Shown here: positions 1 to 7,506 of the stretch, in pieces
How the letters are laid out: each line of letters opens with the position of its first letter
How positions within the stretch are numbered: the first letter of the stretch is position 1
Source of the DNA: JACQCF01 sp043742785
Lineage (GTDB): Bacteria; Omnitrophota; Gorgyraeia; Zapsychrales; Fredricksoniimonadaceae
Assembly (NCBI GenBank): GCA_043742785.1
Contig: JAYTXU010000073.1
Coordinates: 1 to 13,771, forward strand
Direction of reading: 5' to 3'
DNA length: 13,771 nt
Position numbers and translations under genes: made by a program
Notes under the pieces: generated by a model
What the model saw: the letters and a program-made list of their open reading frames with translations, nothing else
The model's database searches: none
What the model was told of the DNA's origin: nothing

Positions 1-404
1 ATCGACTGAATATCCATCACTAACTCTGGAGTAAAAAAATGTTTACTACCATCAATATGTGATTGAAAATGCACCCCTTCATCAGTTGTCTTGCTAAATT
101 TCTTGGCCAAACTAAAAGCCTGGTATCCTCCGCTATCAGTCAAAATGGGTTTAGTCCAATTCATAAATTTATGCAGACCGCCGGCTTCTCTCAGGATTTC
201 TAAACCTGGACGTAGATACAAATGATAGGTGTTGGAAAGAACAATGGGAGAATCCATGTCATTTAAATCAATACTAGACATCGTTTTCACGGTAGCCGTA
301 GTCGCCACAGGCATAAAGAAAGGCGTTGGAACATCGCCGTGTGAAGTATGCACGGTTCCTCTTCTAGCCGCAGTATTTAAGTCTTTATTAATTAGTGTGT
401 ACAT
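1..404 (-). CDS. tgt: tRNA-guanine transglycosylase, N-terminal part (cut by window edge)
   Basis: Only the first 134 residues are in the window; the gene continues past the left edge. The family swaps guanine-34 of GUN-anticodon tRNAs for preQ1 (bacteria) or queuine. The visible part has the family pattern: SNTYHLYLRPG at residues 57-67, the active-site motif DSGGYQ at 90-95 (Asp90 is the conserved catalytic-pocket Asp; the aromatic in this motif stacks on the base), and a conserved HIDGS stretch near 116-120. The ATG at 402-404 is 3 nt after the queA stop and lacks a clear Shine-Dalgarno, so translation is probably coupled to queA. The residues that separate preQ1-using from queuine-using enzymes lie beyond the visible part, so substrate preference is read from the queA neighbour only. 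Confidence 0.95.
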   Translation of the reverse strand, partial: MYTLINKDLNTAARRGTVHTSHGDVPTPFFMPVATTATVKTMSSIDLNDMDSPIVLSNTYHLYLRPGLEILREAGGLHKFMNWTKPILTDSGGYQAFSLAKKFSKTTDEGVHFQSHIDGSKHFFTPELVMDIQS

Positions 405-407
405 AAA

Positions 408-1451
408 TTAGATGATCAGCATGGCATCGCCATAACTATAAAAACGATATTTCTCTTTAATAGCTTCGTTGTAGGCTTTCATAACCAAATCATATCCTCC
501 AAAAGCGCAAACAAGCATGAGAAGACTGCTGTAAGGTAAATGAAAATTGGTCACTAAACAGTCGGTCATTGTAAATGAAAAGCCAGGATAAGCAAAAAGA
601 TTTGTTATTCCCTTTAAAGAAGAACCATGGCCTATAGATTCTAAAACACGACAGCTAGTTGTCCCTATCGCGCAAATAGAACGATTATCTTTTTTAGCTT
701 TGAGAAGTTTTTGATAGATGCTTGCAGAAATTTCATAAGCTTCTTCATGCATGATATGAGAGCGGATATCTTGACATTCAATAGGTTTAAAGGTGCCATA
801 GCCGATGTGAAGGGTTGAAGCTAAGAATTGATATCCTTTGAGTTTTAATTTTCCAATCAAGGTGTTTGTAAAATGTAGTCCTGCAGTTGGAGCTGCCACA
901 GAACCTAAAGTTTTAGCGTAAACAGTTTGATAGTATTTTCTATCGGAAAGATCATCTTCTCTTTTGATATATGGAGGCAAAGGGATGTGTCCACTCTTCT
1001 CTAGAATCTTAAGAATGTTCTTTTGATTGAATTTTACTATTCGTTGCTCTTTATCGATTAATTGAGCTTGTAATCCTTTACCAAAGTCTAGAGTTTGTCC
1101 TACATTGATCTTCTTAAGAGGTTTAAGTAAAGCTTCAAAAGAATATTCATCATTTAAGGCTTTAAGAAGAAAAACTTCTACCTGGCCTCCGGTATCTGAT
1201 TTAACACCTAGAAGTCTTGCAGGAATAACCTTACTATTATTTATAACAAAGCTTGTTTGAGATGGTAAATATTTATGGATATGATTAAAAGTGTCATGAA
1301 CTAATTGCTGTTTTTGACGATCAATGATCATTAAACGCGCTTGATCTCTTTTTCTAAGAGGATGTTGTGCAATTAAACTCTCGGGTAGTTCATAAAAGTA
1401 AGAATTAAGATCAAAGACTTTATTAGAGTTAAGTGAGGTTGAACTGTTCAT
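408..1451 (-). CDS. queA: S-adenosylmethionine:tRNA ribosyltransferase-isomerase QueA
   Basis: This cytosolic enzyme moves the ribosyl part of SAM onto preQ1 in tRNA, giving epoxyqueuosine. At 347 residues it has the usual family length and appears intact. Hallmarks in order are YELPESLIAQHPL (20-32), NNSKVIPARL (71-80), VAAPTAGLHFT (185-195), HIGYGTFKP (215-223), AIGTTSCRVLE (261-271), TNFHLPYSSLLMLVCAF (301-317) and the terminal YGDAMLI. The start leaves about 13 residues before the first conserved block, slightly longer than in E. coli; no later Met fits. It lies 4 nt after spoIID and 3 nt before tgt, so the three probably share one transcript. Together with tgt it implies queuosine made from preQ1 rather than only direct queuine salvage (inference). 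No preQ1 riboswitch is possible in the 4-nt gap. Confidence 0.97.
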   Translation of the reverse strand: MNSSTSLNSNKVFDLNSYFYELPESLIAQHPLRKRDQARLMIIDRQKQQLVHDTFNHIHKYLPSQTSFVINNSKVIPARLLGVKSDTGGQVEVFLLKALNDEYSFEALLKPLKKINVGQTLDFGKGLQAQLIDKEQRIVKFNQKNILKILEKSGHIPLPPYIKREDDLSDRKYYQTVYAKTLGSVAAPTAGLHFTNTLIGKLKLKGYQFLASTLHIGYGTFKPIECQDIRSHIMHEEAYEISASIYQKLLKAKKDNRSICAIGTTSCRVLESIGHGSSLKGITNLFAYPGFSFTMTDCLVTNFHLPYSSLLMLVCAFGGYDLVMKAYNEAIKEKYRFYSYGDAMLII

Positions 1452-1455
1452 GAAT

Positions 1456-2679
1456 TTACTTAGCTGGAGTTAAAGTTTTGGCAGGTATTTGTTTTTTTGT
1501 AGGTGAAGGCAGAGTTTGAAGATCATGATAATCAATTAACTGGGAGCCTGGGTAATAGTAGGCAAGAATTTGTTTATAATTGAATTGTTGTTCGGCCATA
1601 CCAAGAGCTCCCCATTGGCACATGCCAACGCCATGCCCCCAACCTTTACCAGAGAAAGTTATATAATAGCCTTCCATTTTAATTTCATAATTATTGCTTT
1701 TGATATCATTGGGGCCAATAATTTCACGAAAATCTTTACCTGCGATCGTTATAGTTTTGTCATCTCGACTTGTGATTTCTAATTTTTCAATACGCTCACT
1801 TCGATCTCTTTCAAGAATAGTAATGTTCTTAATGGGGCCTATTTTATAGTCATGTTTGTTAAGTAAGGTTTGTATATCATGTAATCTAAAGTTCTTTTTC
1901 CAATGTATATGTGGAGAAGCTTGACAAAACATACAAGGTACACCATGAAGAGGGGCAAGATTAATATCCCATAATTCTTTTGCATCTTCTGTCATTCCTG
2001 CGCAAGTAGCATGAAAATAAGTAGGTAAAATTCTATTTAGAAAAGTTAGAATTTGTCCTGAAGTGCGTTCAACAGCCAATCCTGTTCGATATCGTTCAGA
2101 GTCCTTCCCTCCATACACTTGAGAGTAAATATCATTTGTGACGTCGTAATCACTATGATGGCTTAAATTCATCATATATAAAGCGTAGGTACGAGTTGCT
2201 ACTGCTTGAGTTTTTAATGCTTCCATCGGCCAATGATGGGAAACCTCATGATATAAAACGCCTTTTATGTAATCTTCAATATCAATACTATTAATTACCG
2301 TGATACGATTGTTTGGAGTTCTCATTAAAAGAACATCTCCTCGGAAATTATGATTATTAATAGTAATTGAAGCATCTTTCATAGGTTTAATAATAAGTCG
2401 CTTGGTTGGATAAACATCGATACCCATAAACAGGCCTTTATCTAGAAGCCGAACTCTTGCTTTTACAATATTACGTCCTTTGATTATTAATTGACCAGAA
2501 TCCATATCTATAAATTTGTAGGTTCCTTGAATAGCTAGATTAAGTTCTCTAGCGTCACGAACAATGGCAACTCTAACCATTTTATGAGGTAGGTTTTCTT
2601 TTTGAGCGACTTCAGCAACAGCAACAACCGTGCCTAAGAATATTACTATTAAAAGAAACGTGAGAAGAGCTTTTTTCAT
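1456..2679 (-). CDS. spoIID: SpoIID/LytB-type lytic transglycosylase, exported
   Basis: SpoIID-family enzymes cleave glycan strands, typically ones stripped of peptide stems. In chlamydiae a homologue is reported to act on septal peptidoglycan at division. This 407-residue protein has a signal peptide or N-terminal anchor (KK, then a hydrophobic run at about 4-23). The SpoIID domain follows, with DIEDYIKGVLYHEV at 133-146 in which Glu145 is the expected catalytic acid, then WPMEALKTQAVATRTYAL at 150-167. A His/Cys set (His223, Cys226, Cys249, Cys252) could bind zinc as in clostridial SpoIID (inference). The domain closes with GWGHGVGMCQWGA (346-358) and YYPGSQL (375-381). The tail (390-407) is rich in Pro, Thr and Lys. 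The ATG at 2677-2679 gives the signal peptide, but no Shine-Dalgarno precedes it; a TATAAT lies only 10 nt upstream. It heads a tight spoIID-queA-tgt group. Confidence 0.93.
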   Translation of the reverse strand: MKKALLTFLLIVIFLGTVVAVAEVAQKENLPHKMVRVAIVRDARELNLAIQGTYKFIDMDSGQLIIKGRNIVKARVRLLDKGLFMGIDVYPTKRLIIKPMKDASITINNHNFRGDVLLMRTPNNRITVINSIDIEDYIKGVLYHEVSHHWPMEALKTQAVATRTYALYMMNLSHHSDYDVTNDIYSQVYGGKDSERYRTGLAVERTSGQILTFLNRILPTYFHATCAGMTEDAKELWDINLAPLHGVPCMFCQASPHIHWKKNFRLHDIQTLLNKHDYKIGPIKNITILERDRSERIEKLEITSRDDKTITIAGKDFREIIGPNDIKSNNYEIKMEGYYITFSGKGWGHGVGMCQWGALGMAEQQFNYKQILAYYYPGSQLIDYHDLQTLPSPTKKQIPAKTLTPAK

Positions 2680-2689
2680 ATGAAAAAGT

Positions 2690-2695
2690 ATTATA
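2690..2695 (-). promoter_or_regulatory. Candidate -10 element (TATAAT) close to the spoIID start
   Basis: A perfect TATAAT on the minus strand ends 10 nt before the spoIID ATG. I see no good -35 at normal spacing. If used, it would give a leader of only a few nucleotides, in line with the missing Shine-Dalgarno. In AT-rich DNA a chance match is possible. Confidence 0.35.
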
Positions 2696-2743
2696 TCTTT
2701 AATTAGAAAATTTAGGCAGATTTTTTATTGCAATTCACCTTGC

Positions 2744-2781
2744 AAAAAGAACGCCGCGGTTTTTATTCCACGGCGTTCTTT
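2744..2781 (-). terminator. Rho-independent terminator of the small secreted-protein gene
   Basis: The arms at 2746-2759 and 2768-2781 form a GC-rich stem (AAAGAACGCCG against CGGCGTTCTTT, then one mismatch and two more pairs) around an 8-nt loop. On the minus strand the second arm runs into a T stretch (2748-2744). It lies 14 nt past the stop of the gene at 2796-3077. T residues also flank the other side (2779-2786), so it could work in both directions. It separates that gene from spoIID. Confidence 0.88.
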
Positions 2782-2795
2782 ATTTTTGTAACCAG

Positions 2796-3077
2796 TTATT
2801 TCTTTACTAAGCTATATGGAGTGCTAGCGATTGCCCAAGCTCCATCAACGATTTGTTTTGCCATATAAAAAGTACCTTTAGTTGTTCCGCCAACGATGCC
2901 AAAAGGCATAAATTTTGCAACTTTCATTTCTGTTTTAACATTATCTGTTACTTGTAATGGAGAGATCAGAATATCCTTAAGACCTCCCTGTACTCTATCA
3001 AGAGCTGGATAAGCGAAACAAGCAGTTGCTCCTATACTAAATACCAAGACAAGCATAAATGATAACATGCGCTTCAT
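2796..3077 (-). CDS. Small exported protein, possibly TIGR04073-like
   Basis: This 93-residue protein has a clear signal peptide: basic start MKR, hydrophobic core at about 5-17, and a likely cleavage after CFA at residue 22. Cys20 is not in a convincing lipobox because the -3 position is Ala. The mature part is about 70 residues. A segment around 28-46 (RVQGGLKDILISPLQVTDN) and a glycine-patterned region ending in a TPY motif recall the small Verrucomicrobia/Planctomycetes exported family called exosortase-associated TIGR04073. I rate that resemblance as suggestive only and propose no function. The gene has its own promoter (3120-3149), a very strong Shine-Dalgarno (AGGAGG, 6 nt before ATG) and a terminator, so it seems to be an independently and well expressed unit between nrdB and spoIID. 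Confidence 0.82.
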   Translation of the reverse strand: MKRMLSFMLVLVFSIGATACFAYPALDRVQGGLKDILISPLQVTDNVKTEMKVAKFMPFGIVGGTTKGTFYMAKQIVDGAWAIASTPYSLVKK

Positions 3078-3080
3078 AGC

Positions 3081-3090
3081 TCACCTCCTA
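3081..3090 (-). promoter_or_regulatory. Strong Shine-Dalgarno of the small exported-protein gene
   Basis: TAGGAGGTGA on the minus strand is an almost full anti-16S match placed 6 nt (core AGGAGG) before the ATG at 3077. It fixes the start and suggests high translation. It is the strongest ribosome binding site in the window. Confidence 0.85.
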
Positions 3091-3119
3091 TATGAGAACC
3101 CCCCTAATGGAGTCCTTCT

Positions 3120-3149
3120 AATATAAGTATGACAGTCTTTTATTGTAAA
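3120..3149 (-). promoter_or_regulatory. Sigma-70-type promoter for the small exported-protein gene
   Basis: On the minus strand TTTACA (3149-3144, 5 of 6 to TTGACA) is followed after 18 nt by TATATT (3125-3120, 5 of 6 to TATAAT). Transcription would start near 3113, giving a leader of about 35 nt that contains the strong Shine-Dalgarno. The site lies between the nrdB stop and the small gene. Confidence 0.6.
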
Positions 3150-3192
3150 TATTGAGGTTTTAGAGGTTTTTAAGAAAGCGTTTTTTAGAAAA

Positions 3193-4263
3193 TTACCATT
3201 CCAATGCCCCACCGGTCTGATATTCAGTAACGCGTGTTTCGAAGAAGTTCTTTTCTTTCTTAAGATCAATAATCTCGCTCATCCATGGAAATGGATTGCT
3301 GGATTTATATTGTGGAGGTAAACGTAGTTTTTCTAAGCGCCTATCTGCAATATATTGAATATATTCACGAAGTAAGGTGGCATTTAAACCTAGTACTCCA
3401 CGAGGAAGACATTCTTGGGCATAAGCACATTCTAATTCTACGGCGCGCTTAATACGTTTGATCAGGTATTCTTGGAATTCATTGGTCCAGCAATAAGAGT
3501 TTTCATCGATAATTGTATTAATAAGTTCAATACCAAAATTCATGTGAATACTTTCATCACGGAGAATATATTGGATTTGTTCACAAACGCCGGGCATGCG
3601 ATTTTGTCGGCCAAAAGATAGCATTGTTACAAAACCGCTATAGAAGAATATTCCTTCAGTGACTACATAGAAAGCGACTAAATTATCTAAGAATTTTTGT
3701 AAGTCTTCCTTTTTTGAAAGATCGACGTTGACATCTAAAATGCCATCTGTACAGCTCATTGAGAATTCGTCTTTTTCATAAATTTCTTTATTCTCACGAT
3801 ACATATTAAATATTTCTTTTTCATCTAAAGAAAGAGATTCAACAATGTATTGGAAGGTGTGTACATGGACGGCTTCTTCAAAAGCTTGACGTAGTAAATA
3901 TTGACGGCATTCAGGATTATCGACCAATTTATAGATAGATAAAACAATATTATTCCCTACTAAGGTTTCTGCAGTTGAAAAAAAACCTAGATTGCGTTTG
4001 ATCACATGACGTTCATCATCTGTAAATGCTTTAGGGTTTTTCCATTGTTCGATATCTCTTTGCATAGAAACTTCCGTTGGCATCCAGGTGTTGGCACAGG
4101 CATCTAAGTAAAAATGCCAAGCCCACTTATATTTAATAGGAACAAGTTGGTTGACGTCTACGGTACGACCATTAAGAATAATTCTTTTACTATCAGCAGA
4201 AACTCTTTCTCTGGTCATACGAATACCGCCACTACCCTCTTTTTTCTCTAAATCTTCAGACAT
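3193..4263 (-). CDS. nrdB: Ribonucleotide reductase beta subunit, class Ic (Phe in place of radical Tyr)
   Basis: NrdB holds the metal cofactor that starts the radical for NrdA. I chose the ATG at 4263 (356 residues) over the upstream ATG at 4281 because AAAGGGAG lies just before it and nothing like it precedes the longer start. Predicted ligands are Glu99 (in STAETLVGNN), Glu130 and His133 (EEAVHVHTF), Glu203 (VVTEGIFFY), and Glu237 and His240 (RDESIH). At the radical Tyr position there is Phe137, and the first ligand is Glu99 rather than Asp. Each position is exactly 10 more than the C. trachomatis numbering I recall (Glu89, Glu120, His123, Phe127, Glu193, Glu227, His230), the class Ic pattern that uses a Mn(IV)/Fe(III) cofactor. 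Tyr139 and Tyr232 match the chlamydial electron-path Tyr129 and Tyr222. It follows nrdA by 27 nt. Confidence 0.97.
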   Translation of the reverse strand: MSEDLEKKEGSGGIRMTRERVSADSKRIILNGRTVDVNQLVPIKYKWAWHFYLDACANTWMPTEVSMQRDIEQWKNPKAFTDDERHVIKRNLGFFSTAETLVGNNIVLSIYKLVDNPECRQYLLRQAFEEAVHVHTFQYIVESLSLDEKEIFNMYRENKEIYEKDEFSMSCTDGILDVNVDLSKKEDLQKFLDNLVAFYVVTEGIFFYSGFVTMLSFGRQNRMPGVCEQIQYILRDESIHMNFGIELINTIIDENSYCWTNEFQEYLIKRIKRAVELECAYAQECLPRGVLGLNATLLREYIQYIADRRLEKLRLPPQYKSSNPFPWMSEIIDLKKEKNFFETRVTEYQTGGALEW

Positions 4264-4267
4264 AATG

Positions 4268-4275
4268 CTCCCTTT
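4268..4275 (-). promoter_or_regulatory. Shine-Dalgarno that decides the nrdB start
   Basis: AAAGGGAG on the minus strand precedes the ATG at 4263 by 4 nt. It lies inside the few codons that would be added by starting at 4281, where no ribosome binding site is visible. This favours the shorter nrdB. Confidence 0.65.
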
Positions 4276-4290
4276 ATACATTTTTGAAAA

Positions 4291-7200
4291 TTATTGACAG
4301 GATTCACAGTCTTGAATTGGTTCAGCTGTTTGTTTATGTGCTGAAGCATCAATGATATGTCCTTTTTCATCACGCTGACGTGACCCAACAACATTAGCAT
4401 ACTTAGTTACATCCAAGGTGCTTTTTTCAATACGAGTGGCCCCCATAGATCGTAAATAATAGGTTGTTTTAAGACCTTTTTCCCAAGCAAACATATACAT
4501 CTCACTGATTTTCTTACCGCTGGGATTAGCTTGGTATAAATTTAAACTTTGCCCCATATCAATCCATTTTTGACGACGGCTTGCAGCTTCGATAATCCAT
4601 TCATAATCAATTTCAAAAGCAGTAGCATATTTAGCTTTCAAATGAGCTGGGATACGTTTAATTTCTTGAACGCTGCCATCAAAATACTTAAGATCATCAA
4701 TCATTTCTTGATCCCAAATACCTAATTTTTTTAAATCTTCAACGAGATATTCATTGGTAACTGTAAATTCTCCAGAAAGGTTGCTTTTAACAAACATATT
4801 TTTATACATAGGTTCAATGCTTTGAGTAACACCTGTGATGTTTCCGATGGTGGCTGTGGGGGCGATGGCCATGACCAAACTATTGCGAAGACCATATTGT
4901 TTAAGGGCTTGACGAACGGGTGTCCAATCCATGGATTGACTACGGTCCATAGTTAAATAACCACCGCGTTCTCTCTCTAATAAATCAATAGTATCAATAG
5001 GTAATAATCCTCTTTCCCATTTAGAACCTTTATAGCTGGAATAAGATCCTCGTTCTTTAGCTAATTCTGTTGAAGCTAATAAAGCATAGTAGGAAATCTT
5101 TTCCATACTGCAATCAGCAAAATCAACGGCTTCTTTAGAAGCATAGCTGATATCCAAAATGTATAAAGCATCTTGGAAACCCATAACACCCATTCCTACA
5201 GGACGATGAGCGCTGTTAGCGGTTTTTGTTTCTGTTGTTGGATAATAATTAATGTCAATAACATTGTCCAGCATACGCACTGCTGTTGTAATTGTTTCTT
5301 TAAGTTTCTTTTCATTGATGCCATCCTTAGTCATATGGATAGCCACATTAATAGAACCTAAATTACATACGGCAGTTTCTTCTTTAGAAGTATTAAGAAG
5401 AATTTCTGTACATAAATTAGAACTGTGAACAACCCCCACGTGATCTTGAGGAGAACGTATATTGGAAGGATCTTTCCAGGTTAGCCAGGGATGACCTGTT
5501 TCAAAAACCATGGAAAGCATTTTACGCCATAGTTGTACAGCAGAAATGACTTTAAAATGTTTAATTTTTCCATCACGAGCCATTTGTTCATATTCTTCAT
5601 AGCGTTTTTCAAAGGCCTGACCGTAGATGTGATGTAAATCAGGAGTTTCGGAAGATGTGAATAAGGTCCAATCAGCATTTGTTTTGACTCTTTTCATAAA
5701 AAGGTCAGGGATCCAACTAGCGGTATGCATATCATGGGTTCGACGACGTTCATCACCAGTATTTTTTCGTAGTTCTAAAAAATCTTCAATATCTAAATGC
5801 CAAACTTCTAAATAGGCACACATAGCTCCTTTACGCTTTCCACCTTGATTAACCGCTAAAGCAGTATCGTTGGCAACCTTTAGAAAAGGAATAATTCCTT
5901 GGCTTTTGCCGTTAGTTCCCTTAATGCGGGAACCCATAGCGCGGACGCTAGTCCAATCATTACCTAAACCGCCACTCCATTTAGAAAGCATCGCGTCATC
6001 TTGAATGCATTTGAAAATGTGCCAAAGATCATCCTCGATGGTTGTTAAGAAGCAGGAAGATAATTGAGGATGACGGCCTCCGGCATTAAATAAGGTTGGT
6101 GTTGAGGACATAAAACGAAATGTAGAAAGGATGTTATAGAACTCGATAGCGCGCTTATTTTTCTGTTCCCCTTCATTAATGGATAAGCCCATAGCTACAC
6201 GCATCCAAAAAATTTGTGGAAGTTCAAGGCGTCTATCTTGAGAGTGGATGAAATAACGATCATAAAGAGTCTGTAAACCCATGTAGCGAATAATAAAATC
6301 ACGTTCAGGGATGATGGCTAAAGAAAGTTCTTTTAAGTTGAATGATTTTAATTGAGGATCTAGAAGTTCTAGCTGAGAAGCTTGGTGGATGTATTTAATA
6401 AAATATTCAGGATATTCAACACGAATACGTTCAAAGGAAGTTTCAGAACCTAAAGCTTCCGTGTATTCCATTAAAAGAAGTAGTCTAGCAGCAACAAAGG
6501 AATAATTTGGTTCTTTTTCAATAAAACTACGAGCGGCCATAATATTAGCCAAAGACATTTGTTTTTCACTCATACCATTAAAATAATTCTTTACTGCTTC
6601 TTTTAGAAGTTTTTCTGCGGAAACATCCGTTAATGATTTGCAGCAAGATTCAAATTTAAAACGTACTTCATCAAAATCAATAGGGCGATCTTCACCTTTG
6701 TCATTCTTAATAAGAAGATTTTTAGCCCATTCAATGGATTCTTCAGTTTGAACCTGTTGATTTCGTCTGCTTTTGGCACGGTCTTCCCTGTAAATAATAT
6801 AACGTTTAGCAACGTCATGGTAACCTCCTGCCATGATAACCTTCTCAACAAGATCTTGAATTTCTTCAATACTAACAGATTTACCATCTGGCCAACGGGC
6901 TTTAATTTCAGAAATAGCCTTATCGGACAGTTCGTGTGCTTTTTCAATAAGAATTTCGTTATAAATACCTTTATTATGAGCGATAAGGGCTTTTGCAATA
7001 GCTAAGGTAATTTTCTCTTGTTTAAAAGAAACGACTTTACCATCTCGTTTAATGATGGAATACAGTTCAAACAATTGTCTGCGGGCAGCATGATGACGGC
7101 GATAACTGGCATATCGCTCCCCTACTTCTTTGTGTCCGTTTTCATAAAGTTGACGAATTACTTCATCTTGAATTTCTTCTACAGTTAAAAAAGGCTTGTG

Positions 7201-7419
7201 AAGTCCTCTTTCTTTAAGAACAGCTATGACGCAATCGCTAACTTTTTGAGTTTCTTTTAAATCTTCAGGAAGAAGTTCAGATTCACGTGGTAAACCAAAT
7301 TGTTCTTTAAAAGAGTTAGCCAATGCATGCATAATACGATGAGGTACAAATTCAATAATTTGGCCGTTACGTTTTTGAATCTTGATGTCGAAAGCATTAG
7401 TGGTGGTGGAAGAAGACAT
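4291..7419 (-). CDS. nrdA: Ribonucleotide reductase alpha subunit with tandem ATP-cones
   Basis: NrdA reduces ribonucleoside diphosphates to deoxy forms using the radical supplied by NrdB. The 1042-residue length matches chlamydial NrdA and exceeds the roughly 760 of E. coli because of extra regulatory domains. ATP-cones start at IQKRNG (14-19) and IIKRDG (122-127). A third, degenerate cone-like unit spans about 236-315 and ends in the family-like NYSFVAARLLL. Catalytic residues: Cys456 and Cys685 (redox pair), Asn668, Cys670 and Glu672 in SSNLCTE (thiyl site), Tyr987-Tyr988 (radical transfer) and the C-terminal CxxC pair Cys1038/Cys1041. Sequence such as QGGKRKGAMCAYLEVWHLD (525-543) is typical. 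The ATG at 7419 has TAGGAGGG upstream. It is the first gene of nrdAB, read from a promoter with NrdR-like boxes. Confidence 0.98.
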   Translation of the reverse strand: MSSSTTTNAFDIKIQKRNGQIIEFVPHRIMHALANSFKEQFGLPRESELLPEDLKETQKVSDCVIAVLKERGLHKPFLTVEEIQDEVIRQLYENGHKEVGERYASYRRHHAARRQLFELYSIIKRDGKVVSFKQEKITLAIAKALIAHNKGIYNEILIEKAHELSDKAISEIKARWPDGKSVSIEEIQDLVEKVIMAGGYHDVAKRYIIYREDRAKSRRNQQVQTEESIEWAKNLLIKNDKGEDRPIDFDEVRFKFESCCKSLTDVSAEKLLKEAVKNYFNGMSEKQMSLANIMAARSFIEKEPNYSFVAARLLLLMEYTEALGSETSFERIRVEYPEYFIKYIHQASQLELLDPQLKSFNLKELSLAIIPERDFIIRYMGLQTLYDRYFIHSQDRRLELPQIFWMRVAMGLSINEGEQKNKRAIEFYNILSTFRFMSSTPTLFNAGGRHPQLSSCFLTTIEDDLWHIFKCIQDDAMLSKWSGGLGNDWTSVRAMGSRIKGTNGKSQGIIPFLKVANDTALAVNQGGKRKGAMCAYLEVWHLDIEDFLELRKNTGDERRRTHDMHTASWIPDLFMKRVKTNADWTLFTSSETPDLHHIYGQAFEKRYEEYEQMARDGKIKHFKVISAVQLWRKMLSMVFETGHPWLTWKDPSNIRSPQDHVGVVHSSNLCTEILLNTSKEETAVCNLGSINVAIHMTKDGINEKKLKETITTAVRMLDNVIDINYYPTTETKTANSAHRPVGMGVMGFQDALYILDISYASKEAVDFADCSMEKISYYALLASTELAKERGSYSSYKGSKWERGLLPIDTIDLLERERGGYLTMDRSQSMDWTPVRQALKQYGLRNSLVMAIAPTATIGNITGVTQSIEPMYKNMFVKSNLSGEFTVTNEYLVEDLKKLGIWDQEMIDDLKYFDGSVQEIKRIPAHLKAKYATAFEIDYEWIIEAASRRQKWIDMGQSLNLYQANPSGKKISEMYMFAWEKGLKTTYYLRSMGATRIEKSTLDVTKYANVVGSRQRDEKGHIIDASAHKQTAEPIQDCESCQ

Positions 7420-7459
7420 CGATAAACCCTCCTAGAAGAAAAACTTAAAATTATTAAAA

Positions 7460-7475
7460 ACACTACATATGTACA
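7460..7475. promoter_or_regulatory. NrdR-like box 1 (promoter-distal, near nrdA)
   Basis: ACACTACATATGTACA holds the perfect palindrome TACATATGTA. It shares CACTACATAT with box 2, and the shared words start exactly 31 bp apart (7461 and 7492). Paired boxes about three helical turns apart are the known NrdR layout. The match to the remembered consensus (ACACWATATWTWGTGT-like) is better in the left half than in the right. Confidence 0.72.
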
Positions 7476-7490
7476 CTTAAATTTTATGAA

Positions 7491-7506
7491 GCACTACATA
7501 TAGTAG
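7491..7506. promoter_or_regulatory. NrdR-like box 2, overlapping the nrdA -10
   Basis: GCACTACATATAGTAG contains ACTAC and GTAGT arms (when extended to 7508) around ATATA. The proposed -10 of the nrdA promoter (7500-7505) lies within this box, so a bound repressor would block RNA polymerase directly. NrdR itself is not encoded in this window. Confidence 0.74.

Noticed and set aside
229..411. 60-codon plus-strand ORF antisense to tgt
   Set aside because: The opposite frame encodes clear Tgt sequence; the plus-strand translation matches nothing I know and has no ribosome binding site of note.
1449..1458. preQ1 riboswitch ahead of queA
   Set aside because: Only 4 nt separate spoIID and queA, so there is no room for an aptamer.
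3081..3269. 62-codon minus-strand ORF over the nrdB end
   Set aside because: It is an alternate frame of conserved nrdB 3' sequence and of the promoter region of the small gene.
4264..4281. Longer nrdB start at ATG 4281
   Set aside because: No ribosome binding site upstream, while the ATG at 4263 has AAAGGGAG just before it.
6630..6998. 122-codon minus-strand ORF inside nrdA
   Set aside because: Shifted-frame shadow of the NrdA ATP-cone region, which has strong family matches in its own frame.
7257..7463. 68-codon minus-strand ORF across the nrdA start and leader
   Set aside because: Out of frame with nrdA and running through the proposed NrdR-like box; it has no Shine-Dalgarno and no recognisable domain.
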